Positions 17,549-27,033 of a stretch of DNA of 64,000 bases are shown here, piece by piece. Made by a program: the position numbers and the translations under genes. Position 1 is the first letter of the stretch; the number at the start of each line of letters is the position of its first letter. Location: assembly GCA_002005325.1 (NCBI GenBank), contig CP017315.1, forward strand, positions 310,001 through 374,000, read 5' to 3'. The notes beneath the pieces are model-generated. The model saw only the letters and a list, made by a program, of their open reading frames with translations, searched no databases and was not told the DNA's origin. Source of the DNA: Candidatus Tokpelaia hoelldoblerii. GTDB lineage: Bacteria > Pseudomonadota > Alphaproteobacteria > Rhizobiales > Rhizobiaceae.

Positions 17549-20353
17549 TCAGTAATTGGAAAGCGGCGGGCAGGAGCAGATCAGGTTCCTGTCACCCGCC
17601 ACATTGTCAATGCGTGATACCGGCGGCCAGTATTTGGCGGCCGGGTCCGCGTCCGCCGCCGGAAAAGCAGCGATCTGGCGGCTGTAAGGGCGGTTCCAGT
17701 TATCGTCCAGCGTATCCGCCAAAGTGTGCGGCGCGTTGACAAGCGGGTTGTCGTGCCTGGGCCAGACATCTGCGCCGACCTGTTCCGCTTCCTTGGCAAT
17801 GGCAAGCAACGCCCCGCACAGCCGGTCAATTTCCGCTTTTGGTTCTGATTCCGTTGGTTCAATCATCAACGTGCCGGCAACGGGAAACGACATGGTCGGC
17901 GCATGAAAACCATAGTCAATCAGCCGCTTGGCAATGTCATCAACCGTAATGCCGAAGCGGTCTTTCATGACACGCGTATCAATAATGCATTCGTGTGCCA
18001 CACGCCCCTTTTTGCCTTTGTAAAGCACCGGATAAGCGGCGCTCAGCTGTGCGGCGATATAATTGGCGTTGAGAATGGCGGTTTGCGTCGCCTGTTTCAG
18101 CCCGTCCGCGCCCATCATGCGGATATACATCCATGTGATCGGCAGGACAGAGGCGCTGCCGAACGGCGCGGCGGAAACAGCATAACCGCTTCCCGATGTT
18201 TCATGCCCGGGCAGGAACGGTTTGAGATGCCCCGCCACGCCGATCGGGCCGACACCCGGGCCGCCGCCGCCATGCGGAATGGCAAAGGTTTTGTGCAGGT
18301 TCATATGGCAGACATCAGCGCCGACATCCGCCGGGCGAGCAAGGCCGACAAGGGCGTTGAGATTGGCGCCGTCAAAATAAACCTGTCCGCCATGCTCATG
18401 CACAATGGCGCAGATTTCCCTGATGCCTTCTTCATAAACCCCGTGGGTGGAAGGATAGGTGATCATCAAGGCTGCCAGCCGGTCACTATGCGCGGCGGCT
18501 TGTTTCTTCAGGTCTTCAATGTCAACATCGCCATCTTCCAGACAACGGATAACCACCACATCCATGCCGGCCATGGCGGCGGAAGCGGGATTTGTGCCAT
18601 GCGCCGAGGCAGGAATGAGGCAGATATTGCGATTCAACTCCCCTTGTGCTTCGTGGTAGCGGCGGATGGCGACAAGACCGGCATATTCGCCCTGCGCGCC
18701 CGAATTGGGTTGCAGCGATACCGCGGCAAAGCCGGTAATCGACGCCAGCCATTGCGCCAGTTGCGCGGTCATCTGCCGGTAGCCGCTGGTGTCGCTTTCC
18801 GGGGCAAAGGGGTGGATATTGGCCGTTTCCGCCCAGCTGACCGGTATCATTTCCGCTGCCGCGTTCAGCTTCATGGTGCAGGAGCCAAGCGGTATCATCG
18901 CCCGGTCGAGCGCCAGATCCTTGTCCGACAGGCGGCGCAGAAAGCGCATCATGTCGGTTTCCGAGCGGCCAATGTGAAACGCCGGCTGTGTCAGGAAATT
19001 TTTGTCGCGGGCTTTGCCGGGCAGGGCGTTGTCTGCTTTTTCCGGCACGGAAATGTCAAACAGCGCGGCCAGCGCGGCCAGGTCTCTTTCTGTCGACAGC
19101 TCATCAAAATTAATGCTCAGGCGGTTGTCGTCCAGAACACGTAAAAGCCGCCCGTCCATGTAAGCCGCTGCTGCGATTTCTTCTGCCCGTCCTTGGGTGG
19201 TGACTGTGATACAGTCAAGGAAATGTTTGCCCGCAAGCCTGAAGCCTGCTGCGGTGAGGCCGCCGGCAAACCGTCTGACAAGATGATGAATGCGCCTGGC
19301 AATGGCCTGCAGGCCCTCCGGCCCGTGCCAGATGGCATAAGCCGCGGCCATATTGGCAAGCAGCGCCTGCGCGGTGCAGATGTTCGAGGTTGCCTTGTCG
19401 CGGCGGATATGCTGTTCGCGCGTTTGCAGGGCAAGGCGGTAGCCGGTGCGGCCTTTGGTATCAATTGACTGGCCGACAATGCGCCCGGGAATAAGGCGGG
19501 TAAATACGGCGGAAACCGCCAGATAACCGGCATGCGGCCCGCCGAAGCCCATCGGCACACCAAACCGTTGCAGCGAGCCGACGACAATATCTGCGCCCCA
19601 ATTGGCCGGAGCGTCCATAATGGTCAATGCCAGCGGGTCGGCAACAGCAATCACCAGTGCGCCTTGCGCCTTGGCGGCGCGGATCTTATCCGCCCAGTCA
19701 TGGAAGACACCGTGCGTATCCGGCCATGGCAGCACAATTGCCGCTGTCCGGCCGCTTGTTTCCCCTTCCGCGGCAATGTCAAAGCCTTGCGTTGCCGCAC
19801 GGGTGTGCACCACATCAAGCGTTTGCGGGTGCAGTGCGCCGTAAATGATAATCTGTTTGCGCTTCTCACGGGCAAACCGCACGGCAACGGCATTGGCTTC
19901 CGCCAGAGCGGTTGCCTCATCAAGCAGCGAGGCGGCGGCAACCGGCAAGCCTGTCAGTTCCGTCACCAGGGTTTGAAAGTGAAACAGCATTTCCAGCCGT
20001 CCCTGGCTGATTTCCGCCTGATAGGGGGTATAGGCCGTGTACCATGCCGGATTTTCGAACAGGTTGCGCTGGATAACCGGCGGCACAAAAGTGCCGTGAT
20101 AACCCTGGCCGATAAAGCTTTTATGCAACCGGTTCCGCGCCATGGTGGTTTTCAACTCATTGAGTGCTTCCTGTTCTGTTGCCGCCGGCGGCAGATCAAG
20201 CGCACCCTGCAGGCGGATTGATTGCGGAACAGCTTCAGCAATCAGCGCTTCCAGTGACGTGACATTCAAGGTTTCCAGCATGGCGCGGCGGTCATCCGCC
20301 TGCGCCCCGATATGGCGGCGGGAAAAGGCAAATTCGCTCATGGTCCAGCTCAT
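17549..20353 (-). CDS. gcvP: Glycine dehydrogenase (decarboxylating), P protein
   Basis: A 934-residue homodimer-type P protein, the PLP-dependent enzyme that decarboxylates glycine and passes the aminomethyl group to lipoyl-GcvH. The PLP lysine is in NLHKTFAIPHGGGGPGVGP, the glycine-rich loop that marks this family. RRHIGAQADDRRAML near the N-terminus and the full length show an undivided P protein, not the split form of some bacteria. The start at 20353 overlaps the gcvH stop (ATGA); an ATG four codons further in is an alternative. Last gene of gcvT-gcvH-gcvP. Confidence 0.96.
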   Translation of the reverse strand: MSWTMSEFAFSRRHIGAQADDRRAMLETLNVTSLEALIAEAVPQSIRLQGALDLPPAATEQEALNELKTTMARNRLHKSFIGQGYHGTFVPPVIQRNLFENPAWYTAYTPYQAEISQGRLEMLFHFQTLVTELTGLPVAAASLLDEATALAEANAVAVRFAREKRKQIIIYGALHPQTLDVVHTRAATQGFDIAAEGETSGRTAAIVLPWPDTHGVFHDWADKIRAAKAQGALVIAVADPLALTIMDAPANWGADIVVGSLQRFGVPMGFGGPHAGYLAVSAVFTRLIPGRIVGQSIDTKGRTGYRLALQTREQHIRRDKATSNICTAQALLANMAAAYAIWHGPEGLQAIARRIHHLVRRFAGGLTAAGFRLAGKHFLDCITVTTQGRAEEIAAAAYMDGRLLRVLDDNRLSINFDELSTERDLAALAALFDISVPEKADNALPGKARDKNFLTQPAFHIGRSETDMMRFLRRLSDKDLALDRAMIPLGSCTMKLNAAAEMIPVSWAETANIHPFAPESDTSGYRQMTAQLAQWLASITGFAAVSLQPNSGAQGEYAGLVAIRRYHEAQGELNRNICLIPASAHGTNPASAAMAGMDVVVIRCLEDGDVDIEDLKKQAAAHSDRLAALMITYPSTHGVYEEGIREICAIVHEHGGQVYFDGANLNALVGLARPADVGADVCHMNLHKTFAIPHGGGGPGVGPIGVAGHLKPFLPGHETSGSGYAVSAAPFGSASVLPITWMYIRMMGADGLKQATQTAILNANYIAAQLSAAYPVLYKGKKGRVAHECIIDTRVMKDRFGITVDDIAKRLIDYGFHAPTMSFPVAGTLMIEPTESEPKAEIDRLCGALLAIAKEAEQVGADVWPRHDNPLVNAPHTLADTLDDNWNRPYSRQIAAFPAADADPAAKYWPPVSRIDNVAGDRNLICSCPPLSNY

Positions 20354-20718
20354 CCGATCAGGGCTTTATAAGCGGTTTCATCCATCAGGCCGGAAAGCTG
20401 GCCTTCATCGGCAAGGGTCATTTTCCACAGCCAGCCATTACCCTCGGCCGCCTGGTTCACGACCGCCGGGTCAGAGGTCAGCGTTTCGTTGATTTCCGTC
20501 ACCTTGCCGTCCAGCGGGGCGTAAACGTCGGAAGCAGCCTTGACCGATTCCACAACGGCAATCGCTTCCCCCTTGGCAAGGGTGCGCCCGACATCCGGCA
20601 GGTCAACAAAAACGAGGTCGCCAAGTTGTTCCTGCGCGTGGGTGGTGATGCCGACCGTCGCCACGCCGTTTTCAACGCGGAGCCATTCATGATCTTCAGT
20701 AAAGTAAATGCTGCTCAT
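20350..20718 (-). CDS. gcvH: Glycine cleavage system H protein
   Basis: A 122-residue lipoyl carrier. Lys60 in VESVKAASDVYAP is the lipoylation site; the N-terminus YFTEDHEWLRVENG is the family signature. It shuttles the aminomethyl group from GcvP to GcvT and electrons to dihydrolipoamide dehydrogenase. The ATG at 20718 is preferred because the frame upstream overlaps gcvT without similarity. It lies 4 bp after the gcvT stop and overlaps gcvP by 4 bp, which suggests tight co-expression. Confidence 0.97.
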   Translation of the reverse strand: MSSIYFTEDHEWLRVENGVATVGITTHAQEQLGDLVFVDLPDVGRTLAKGEAIAVVESVKAASDVYAPLDGKVTEINETLTSDPAVVNQAAEGNGWLWKMTLADEGQLSGLMDETAYKALIG

Positions 20719-20722
20719 GGAA

Positions 20723-21826
20723 TTATCCTTTGAAGTAATGCTGGGGAACGAAGGGAAGGGGATGGATGGTAACGGGCAGCTTTCTGCCGCGCACATCGGC
20801 AAAAAGCTGTGTATCGGCCGCGCCGAATGCCGCCGTCACATAGCCCATGGCCACCGGCGCATTAAAAGAGGGGCCGAAACCGCCCGAGGTGACAATGCCG
20901 ATTTCATTGCCATGCGTATCAAACAGTTGCGCACCGGCGCGCACCGGCTGGCGGCCTTCCGGTTTGAGGCCGACACGGCGGCGTTGCGCACCGGCGGCAA
21001 ACGCAGCCGTGTAGGCCGGCGCGCCGATAAAATCGGCTTTTTCACGCACGGATTTGGCAACAGCAAAAGTCAGACCCGCTTCCACCGGTGTGGTCTGCGC
21101 TGTGATATCCTGTCCGTGCAGGCAAAGCCCGGCCTCAAGGCGCAAGCTGTCACGGGCGGCAAGGCCCGTCCATTTAACCCGCGGGTCAGCCAGCAGTTTT
21201 TGCGCCAGCGCTTCCGCTTTTTCTACTGGCAGGGCAATTTCAAAACCGTCTTCACCGGTATAGCCGGAGCGGGTGATAAACCAGCCCTTGTCCGTTTCCA
21301 GCCCGTGCATGAAAGTGAGGTCTGTGCCGGGCAGGCTGGCCTCCCGCATGACATTTGCCGCCTGCGGCCCCTGCAGGGCAAGCAGCACGCGGGTCTGCGG
21401 CGTAACGGCGCAATCAAAACCGGCAGCGCGTTTTTGCAACTCGGCAATGTCAATGTCGGCGTTACCGGCATTCGCCACCGCCATAAAGCGGTTTTCTCCA
21501 AGGCGGGTGACAATCAGGTCATCAATGATGCCTGCCTGTTCATTGAGCAGAAAGCTGTAACGGGATTGGCCTGTGGCCAGCGCAGCCGCGTCCATGGGCA
21601 GGGCGCGGGAAAGAAAGCCGGCTGCCTGCCTGCCTTCAATGGCGATCAGCTTCATATGGGAAATATCAAACAGCCCGGCGGCTTCGCGGGTATGCAGGTG
21701 TTCCTGCATGACACCGGCGGGGTAGGTGATGGGCATGTTCCATCCGGCAAAAGCGCCAGATTTTGCCCCGGCCTGTTCGTGCAGGGCATTGAGAGGCAGG
21801 ATTTTAAGAACGTCTGCTGATGTCAT
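20723..21826 (-). CDS. gcvT: Aminomethyltransferase (glycine cleavage T protein)
   Basis: A 367-residue T protein that moves the methylene group from aminomethyl-lipoyl-GcvH to tetrahydrofolate and releases ammonia. LHEQAGAKSGAFAGWNMPI at the N-terminus and LFDISHMKLIAIEG are family motifs, and GYTGEDGFEIALP lies in the folate-binding core. The ATG at 21826, with GGAGGAAAT ahead of it, is chosen over an upstream frame extension. First gene of gcvTHP. The 103-bp leader back to crcB shows no pattern that I can match to a glycine riboswitch. Confidence 0.96.
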   Translation of the reverse strand: MTSADVLKILPLNALHEQAGAKSGAFAGWNMPITYPAGVMQEHLHTREAAGLFDISHMKLIAIEGRQAAGFLSRALPMDAAALATGQSRYSFLLNEQAGIIDDLIVTRLGENRFMAVANAGNADIDIAELQKRAAGFDCAVTPQTRVLLALQGPQAANVMREASLPGTDLTFMHGLETDKGWFITRSGYTGEDGFEIALPVEKAEALAQKLLADPRVKWTGLAARDSLRLEAGLCLHGQDITAQTTPVEAGLTFAVAKSVREKADFIGAPAYTAAFAAGAQRRRVGLKPEGRQPVRAGAQLFDTHGNEIGIVTSGGFGPSFNAPVAMGYVTAAFGAADTQLFADVRGRKLPVTIHPLPFVPQHYFKG

Positions 21827-21929
21827 GTGATTTCCTCCAGCGTGTTGCGGCTGCAAAAAACGACAAGGCGTCCCTTTTACCCCGGCTTTTTGCACGGTAA
21901 CGGATTCTCAAAGCTGTGTCACGCATAAT

Positions 21930-22325
21930 TTATGTGAATGTGCCGCCATTCAGCCGTATGGCGGCATAATAGCCGGCGGCGCTTGCGGCAAGGCACAGGA
22001 CAACCGACAGTGTGATGTTGAGAAAGGCGTGCCCGGGCGCGCCTTCCTGCAGCAGTTCAAAGGTTTGCAGACTGAAGGAGGAAAATGTGGTGAAACCGCC
22101 GCAAAAGCCGACCATGACAAACAGGCGCAATGATTCAGAGGCAGGAAACCGCGCCTGCGCTACGGTCAGCATGCCGAAAAGAGCAATGAGAAACGAACCG
22201 CTGATATTGACAAATACTGTGCCCCACGGAAAACCCCGGCTGAGAGGCAGTAATAAAAGTCCCAGCCAGTGGCGGGCGACACTGCCGATTGCACCCCCGA
22301 GCGCGACCCATAATGTTGCTGCCAT
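21930..22325 (-). CDS. crcB: Fluoride ion channel CrcB/FluC
   Basis: A 131-residue membrane protein with four helices, which forms dimers that let fluoride leave the cell. GGAIGSVARHWLG in helix 1, FVNISGSFLIAL in helix 2 and GFCGGFTTFSSFSLQT in helix 3 are the conserved parts, the last holding the Phe and Ser/Thr residues of the fluoride path. It stands divergent from the thioredoxin gene with 106 bp between the two starts and upstream of gcvT. No fluoride riboswitch was recognised in the leader. Confidence 0.94.
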   Translation of the reverse strand: MAATLWVALGGAIGSVARHWLGLLLLPLSRGFPWGTVFVNISGSFLIALFGMLTVAQARFPASESLRLFVMVGFCGGFTTFSSFSLQTFELLQEGAPGHAFLNITLSVVLCLAASAAGYYAAIRLNGGTFT

Positions 22326-22431
22326 GTGGAAAGCTCCCTGGACTTGTTGTTGCTGTCATTGATACCTTATATAAGAACAGGCAATCAATAAACAAAGTTA
22401 TATTGAAGCGGTTACCAGGGACAGGACAAGC

Positions 22432-23352
22432 ATGAGCGGAAACGGTTTTTATACAAATGGTAATGGTGCGCCCAGGGCGGCCGGTGGATTGATCAGGGAA
22501 ACAACAACAGCGAATTTTCAGGCTGATGTGATGGCGGAGTCCAGGAACCAGCCGGTTCTGGTGGATTTCTGGGCTCCCTGGTGCGAGCCGTGCAAACAGT
22601 TGACACCGGTGCTGGAAAAAATCGTCCGTGAGGCGGGCGGCGCGGTCAAGCTTGTCAAGATGAATATTGATGACCACCCGACCATTGCCGGACAGATGGG
22701 AATCCGTTCCATTCCGGCGGTTGTCGCTTTTATTGACGGCCGCCCCGTTGACGCCATGATGGGCGCTGTGCCGGAAAGCGACATCAAGGCATTTATCGGC
22801 CGCTTGTCCGGCGGACAGGAAAAGCAGGCCATAGCTGATATGCTGGCCGGTGTTGCCGAACTGGTGCAAAAGGGTGATTACATGACCGCCTCACGCGTTT
22901 ATGCACAGATTTTGCAGGATGACCCGAAAAATATTGCCGCAATTGCCGGTTTTGCCACCTGCCTGCTGGAAACGGGCGAGACAGACAAGGCAAAGGCCAT
23001 TCTTGCCGGTGCGCCGGCGGATGAAAAAAACGACCCGGCCCTGAAGGCTGTGCAGACACGGATAGAATTGCTTGAGCAGGCTGAAGGCCTTGGCGACCCC
23101 GCGGCGCTGGAAAAGCGGGCCCTTGACAATCCGCAGGATTATCAGGCGCGGTTTGATCTGGCGCTGGTGTACAATGCGCGGGGAAAGCGGGCAGAGGCGG
23201 CGGATATGCTGCTTGCCATTCTGAAGGCGGACCGTGACTGGAATGATGGAGTGGCGCGCCGGCAGTTGCTGCAGTTTTTTGACGCATGGGGCGCAAGGGA
23301 TGAAGCGACGTTAAATGCGCGGCGCAAATTGTCGACACTGTTGTTTTCATGA
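22432..23352 (+). CDS. Thioredoxin-TPR protein, CnoX/YbbN-like
   Basis: A 306-residue protein: a thioredoxin domain (about 25-130) with the active site WCEPC (Cys51, Cys54), and a helical C-terminal part with TPR-like repeats such as LVQKGDYMTASRVYAQIL and LALVYNARGKRAEAADMLLAI. E. coli CnoX (YbbN), a chlorine-activated holdase that works with GroEL, has the same layout but lost the first cysteine; here both are present, so redox activity is possible. Typical of alphaproteobacteria as a thioredoxin of about 300 residues. A terminator follows 6 bp after the stop. Confidence 0.88.
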   Translation: MSGNGFYTNGNGAPRAAGGLIRETTTANFQADVMAESRNQPVLVDFWAPWCEPCKQLTPVLEKIVREAGGAVKLVKMNIDDHPTIAGQMGIRSIPAVVAFIDGRPVDAMMGAVPESDIKAFIGRLSGGQEKQAIADMLAGVAELVQKGDYMTASRVYAQILQDDPKNIAAIAGFATCLLETGETDKAKAILAGAPADEKNDPALKAVQTRIELLEQAEGLGDPAALEKRALDNPQDYQARFDLALVYNARGKRAEAADMLLAILKADRDWNDGVARRQLLQFFDAWGARDEATLNARRKLSTLLFS

Positions 23353-23358
23353 AATAAA

Positions 23359-23380
23359 GGCCGGAATTTCCGGCCTTTTT
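23359..23380. terminator. Bidirectional terminator between the thioredoxin and transaldolase genes
   Basis: GGCCGG-AATTT-CCGGCC with TTTTT on the plus side and a matching run of T (AAA on the plus strand before the stem) on the minus side. It lies between two convergent genes and can serve both. Confidence 0.8.
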
Positions 23381-23392
23381 CCGTTTATGCTG

Positions 23393-24046
23393 TCAGCCGA
23401 TTTTCTGGCCGGTTTTCGCCCAGTCGGCAAGGAAGGCTTGCAATCCCTTGTCGGTCAGCGGGTGATGAACAAGCTGTTTCAACGTTGCCGGCGGGATAGT
23501 GGCAACGTCAGCACCGATCAGCGCTGCTTCCTTGACATGATTGACTGTGCGGATGGAGGCTGCAAGAATTTCCGTCCTGAAATCGTAATTGTCATAAATC
23601 GTGCGGATTTCACCGATCAGTTCCATGCCGTTGATCGCCATGTCATCAAGCCGCCCGATAAAGGGCGAAATAAAGGTTGCCCCCGCTTTGGCGGCCAGCA
23701 GCGCCTGATTGGCGGAAAAGCACAATGTCATATTGGTTTTCTGTCCGCGGTCGCTCAGAGTTTTACAGGCTTTCAGTCCGTCCAGAGTGAGCGGCAGCTT
23801 GATGCAGACATTATCGGCAATTTTCGCCAGAACATCCGCCTCACGCATCATGGCGTCATAACCGGTTGCTGCGACTTCCGCCGAAACAGGACCCGGGATG
23901 AGGCTGCAAATTTCCGCCGTTACTTCCTTGATGTCGCGGCCGGCTTTAAGAATCAGCGAAGGGTTGGTGGTGACGCCGTCAACCAGACCCAGATCATTCA
24001 AGGCGCGGATTTCATCAATATCTGCAGTATCTACGAAAAATTTCAT
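23393..24046 (-). CDS. tal: Transaldolase / fructose-6-phosphate aldolase family (short type)
   Basis: A 217-residue member of the short transaldolase family. FFVDTADIDEIRAL at the start, GVTTNPSLILKAG, and the Schiff-base lysine in NVCIKLPLT are diagnostic. Members of this size act either as transaldolase in the non-oxidative pentose phosphate pathway or as fructose-6-phosphate aldolase, and sequence by eye does not settle which; in alphaproteobacteria the annotation is usually transaldolase. GGAGAAAAAC precedes the ATG at 24046. It ends toward the convergent thioredoxin gene. Confidence 0.9.
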   Translation of the reverse strand: MKFFVDTADIDEIRALNDLGLVDGVTTNPSLILKAGRDIKEVTAEICSLIPGPVSAEVAATGYDAMMREADVLAKIADNVCIKLPLTLDGLKACKTLSDRGQKTNMTLCFSANQALLAAKAGATFISPFIGRLDDMAINGMELIGEIRTIYDNYDFRTEILAASIRTVNHVKEAALIGADVATIPPATLKQLVHHPLTDKGLQAFLADWAKTGQKIG

Positions 24047-24124
24047 GTTTTTCTCCTTGAGGGAAAGCTCTGATACCTGATATGCACCATTGTGTTACCA
24101 AAATGCAAGTGCAACATAACAGGA

Positions 24125-26311
24125 ATGTTTAAAGATTCGCCCATAGCTGCAAAGGCTGTTGCCGTTCTGGTGCCCGCGCCGGTAGAGCGCGCCTATAGCT
24201 ATGCTGTGCCGGACGGAATGTCTGTGGTGGCAGGGTCTGTTGTGCGCGTGCCTTTGGGGGCGCGGCAGGTTTCCGGTGTGGTGGTTGGCGCGGCGGTGGA
24301 TGAGGTTGCGGCAGAAAAACTGCGTCCGGTCAGCGCGGTGTTTGACTGTCCGCCATTGTTGCCGGAATTGATGAGGTTTATCCGTTTTGTCGCTGATTAT
24401 ACCCTGTCGCCCGCCGGTCAGGTGGCGCGCATGGCGTTGCGCGTGCCAGCGGCCTTTGAACCGGAGGCTGTGGTTGAAGGTTTGCGCTATAGCGGTGGTG
24501 CGCCTGACCGCCTGACACCAGCCCGCGCCCGGGTGCTGGAGCGGGCGGCGGACGGTATGGCGTGGACGCGCTCCGGCCTTGCCCATGCTGCGGGTGTTTC
24601 TTCAACAGTGATTGACGGGCTGAAAGCGCAGGGCATATTGACAAGTGTTCCCCTGCCGCCTGTGCCGGTTGTGCCGCCGCCCGATCCGGCTTACGCGCCG
24701 GCGGTGCTCGAAACAGCGCAGCGTGATATTGCTGATACCATGCGTCAAAGCGTGACGGCGCGGCGTTTTCACGTTTCCCTGCTTGACGGCGTGACCGGTT
24801 CCGGCAAGACGGAGGTCTATTTTGAAGCGGTGGCGGCAGCGCTGGAGCAGGGCAGGCAGGTGTTGATTTTGCTGCCCGAGATTGCGTTAACCCAGCAGTT
24901 TCTTGACCGGTTTGAAGCCCGTTTTGGCGCTGCCCCGGCCGAATGGCATTCGGATTTGACCGCCGTGCGGCGTGAGCGCATCTGGCGGCAGGTGGCGGAA
25001 GGGCGGGTGCGTGTAGTTGCCGGCGCCCGCTCGGCGCTGTTTCTGCCCTTTGCTGATCTGGGGCTGATTGTGGTGGATGAAGAGCATGACGCCGCCTACA
25101 AACAGGAAGACCGTGTGTTTTACAATGCCCGTGATATGGCGGTGGCGCGCGGTCATATTGCCGGTATTCCGGTGATTTTATCGTCTGCCACACCATCGGT
25201 GGAAAGTCAGGTCAATGCGCATTCGGGACGTTATCAGCGCCTGCATTTAGGCGCGCGTTTTGCCCGGGCCGCCCTGCCGGACCTGCGCGCTGTCGATATG
25301 CGCAGGACCCCGCCGCCGCCGGGGAAATTCCTGTCACCGCCCTTGCTTGGCGCATTGCGGGAAACGCTGGCAAATGGCAAACAGTCGCTGCTTTTTCTCA
25401 ACCGGCGCGGCTATGCGCCGCTGACACTGTGCCGCGTCTGCGGCCACCGTTTTGCCTGCCGCAATTGTTCAAGCTGGCTGGTGGAGCACCGTTCCCGCCG
25501 CCAGTTGCTGTGCCACCATTGCGGCTATCATGAGCCGGTGCCGGAAGCCTGTCCTGAATGCGGCACGCTTGACCATCTCGCCGCCTGCGGCCCGGGGGTG
25601 GAACGGATTGCCGAAGAGGCGGGGCAGGGTTTTCCCGAGGCGCGGGTGCAGGTGCTTTCCACCGATATGGCCGGCGGTATCAAGCGCCTGCGGCTGGAAC
25701 TGGAAGCAATTGCCAAAGGCGAGGTTGATATTATCATCGGCACGCAACTGGTGGCCAAGGGGCACCATTTCCCGCATATCACGCTGGTCGGGGTGGTGGA
25801 TGCTGATCTGGGGCTGGCAAATGCCGACCCGCGCGCGGCGGAGCGCACCTTTCAATTGCTGTCGCAGGTGACAGGGCGGGCGGGGCGCACGGGTGAAAAA
25901 AGTCTTGGCCTTATCCAGACCTATCAGCCGGAGCACCCGGTGATGCAGGCGATTGTCGCTGGTGACAGCGCGGCGTTTTATCAGCGTGAGATTGCAACGC
26001 GCGAGATGAGCCGCCTGCCGCCTTTCGGGCGGCTGGCGGCCCTGATTATTTCCGGTGAAAATCGCATGGAGACAGAAAACCATGCCCGGGTCTTGCGCCG
26101 TGCAGCACCTGTCAGCGCCGGTATCACGGTGCTGGGGCCGGCGGAAGCGCCGATTGCGCAGTTGCGCGGGCGCTATCGTTTCCGCTTGGCTGTGCATGGT
26201 GAACGCAAAATGGATGTGCAGGCGTATATCCGCGCGCTGGTCAGTCAGGCACCCCGTCCGCGCGGCTCTTTACGGGTGCAGGTGGATATTGACCCGCAAA
26301 GTTTTTTATGA
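24125..26311 (+). CDS. priA: Primosomal protein N' (replication restart helicase)
   Basis: A 728-residue superfamily 2 helicase that reloads the replisome at stalled forks. The N-terminal DNA-binding domain contains VPAPVERAYSYAVP. The helicase core has Walker A DGVTGSGKTEVYFE and the box II DEEHDAAYKQED. Between the helicase lobes the eight zinc-binding cysteines are seen in CRVCGHRFACRNC and CHHCGY...CPECG. The start is not settled: the ATG at 24125 has AGGA directly against it, and a GTG at 24092 would add eleven residues with no better ribosome site. A secreted-protein gene follows after 42 bp. Confidence 0.94.
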   Translation: MFKDSPIAAKAVAVLVPAPVERAYSYAVPDGMSVVAGSVVRVPLGARQVSGVVVGAAVDEVAAEKLRPVSAVFDCPPLLPELMRFIRFVADYTLSPAGQVARMALRVPAAFEPEAVVEGLRYSGGAPDRLTPARARVLERAADGMAWTRSGLAHAAGVSSTVIDGLKAQGILTSVPLPPVPVVPPPDPAYAPAVLETAQRDIADTMRQSVTARRFHVSLLDGVTGSGKTEVYFEAVAAALEQGRQVLILLPEIALTQQFLDRFEARFGAAPAEWHSDLTAVRRERIWRQVAEGRVRVVAGARSALFLPFADLGLIVVDEEHDAAYKQEDRVFYNARDMAVARGHIAGIPVILSSATPSVESQVNAHSGRYQRLHLGARFARAALPDLRAVDMRRTPPPPGKFLSPPLLGALRETLANGKQSLLFLNRRGYAPLTLCRVCGHRFACRNCSSWLVEHRSRRQLLCHHCGYHEPVPEACPECGTLDHLAACGPGVERIAEEAGQGFPEARVQVLSTDMAGGIKRLRLELEAIAKGEVDIIIGTQLVAKGHHFPHITLVGVVDADLGLANADPRAAERTFQLLSQVTGRAGRTGEKSLGLIQTYQPEHPVMQAIVAGDSAAFYQREIATREMSRLPPFGRLAALIISGENRMETENHARVLRRAAPVSAGITVLGPAEAPIAQLRGRYRFRLAVHGERKMDVQAYIRALVSQAPRPRGSLRVQVDIDPQSFL

Positions 26312-26353
26312 CAAAGACAAAATACGATAAAAAGAATAAAGTGCCATTTTGAT

Positions 26354-26872
26354 ATGATGAAGAGAAAAAACACTGTTTTTGCAGCCATTATCCTTGTTGC
26401 CGCGAGTGTTCCATATGCAGGCGCGCGGGCGGATTCGGCCCGTGATGTTGCCTTGGCTTATGAAGAATACCAGCAGCTTGACAGCCGCCTGTCCACGCTT
26501 TTCTCCGACTCTGAAAAGGAAGTGCGGGCGTTGTGTGGTGCTTCATCAGATATTTCTGTCTATAAGGTGACAGCCAACAGCCTGGCCGCCTTGAGCAACA
26601 AGGTGGCGGCGCGGGCCGCAGGCAACAATTTTATGCATGAACTCGCTTCTGCCTATTACGGTCGCAGCCAGATTTATGCATCGCGCGCTTTTGCGCCCTA
26701 TATGCATGAGCGGCAGTTTTTCAACCGCCTGCGCGGCAATGACCAGCGCATTGGCGGGATAATGCGCGCGGTGTATAACAGAAGGGGCCCGGTGCCTGTT
26801 GATGATTCCATCCGTCAGGAAGCACGCGCAATGGTTGGAAATTTGCTGACAGCAGATAAAGTCTGCCGTTGA
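26354..26872 (+). CDS. Secreted protein of unknown function
   Basis: A 172-residue protein with a clear signal peptide (KRKN, then a hydrophobic stretch to AGARA/DSA near residue 27). The mature part is helical and charged, with LAYEEYQQLDSRLSTLFSDSE near its start and two cysteines, one near residue 61 and one at the second-last residue, that could pair in the periplasm. No family is recognised. The ribosome site is weak (GAATAAAG at some distance). It lies between priA and the ATP synthase operon on the same strand; nothing links it to either in function. Confidence 0.65.
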   Translation: MMKRKNTVFAAIILVAASVPYAGARADSARDVALAYEEYQQLDSRLSTLFSDSEKEVRALCGASSDISVYKVTANSLAALSNKVAARAAGNNFMHELASAYYGRSQIYASRAFAPYMHERQFFNRLRGNDQRIGGIMRAVYNRRGPVPVDDSIRQEARAMVGNLLTADKVCR

Positions 26873-27033
26873 AGCATGCCTTTTAAGGCAGGCAACATGA
26901 AAAAATGCTGCTTTTGGACAAAAGAAATCTTTTCATGTGTTGCGGGATCGGTTCGTCTATGATAGAGCACAGGCAGATTTTCATCAATATGAGCGGGCGC
27001 TATGCCCTGTACTGAAAGAAAGACAAAACAGCC

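Noticed and set aside
17903..19144. A 413-codon open frame opposite gcvP
   Set aside because: It is the mirror of a GC-rich coding sequence; its residues (many His, Arg, Gly) show no family pattern, and gcvP is certain.
21827..21929. Glycine riboswitch upstream of gcvT
   Set aside because: The 103-bp leader is too short for a tandem riboswitch, and the conserved core elements could not be found by eye. A covariance-model search with the glycine riboswitch model would settle it.
22326..22431. Fluoride riboswitch upstream of crcB
   Set aside because: No GGNGAUGG-like core or pseudoknot partner is visible in the leader.
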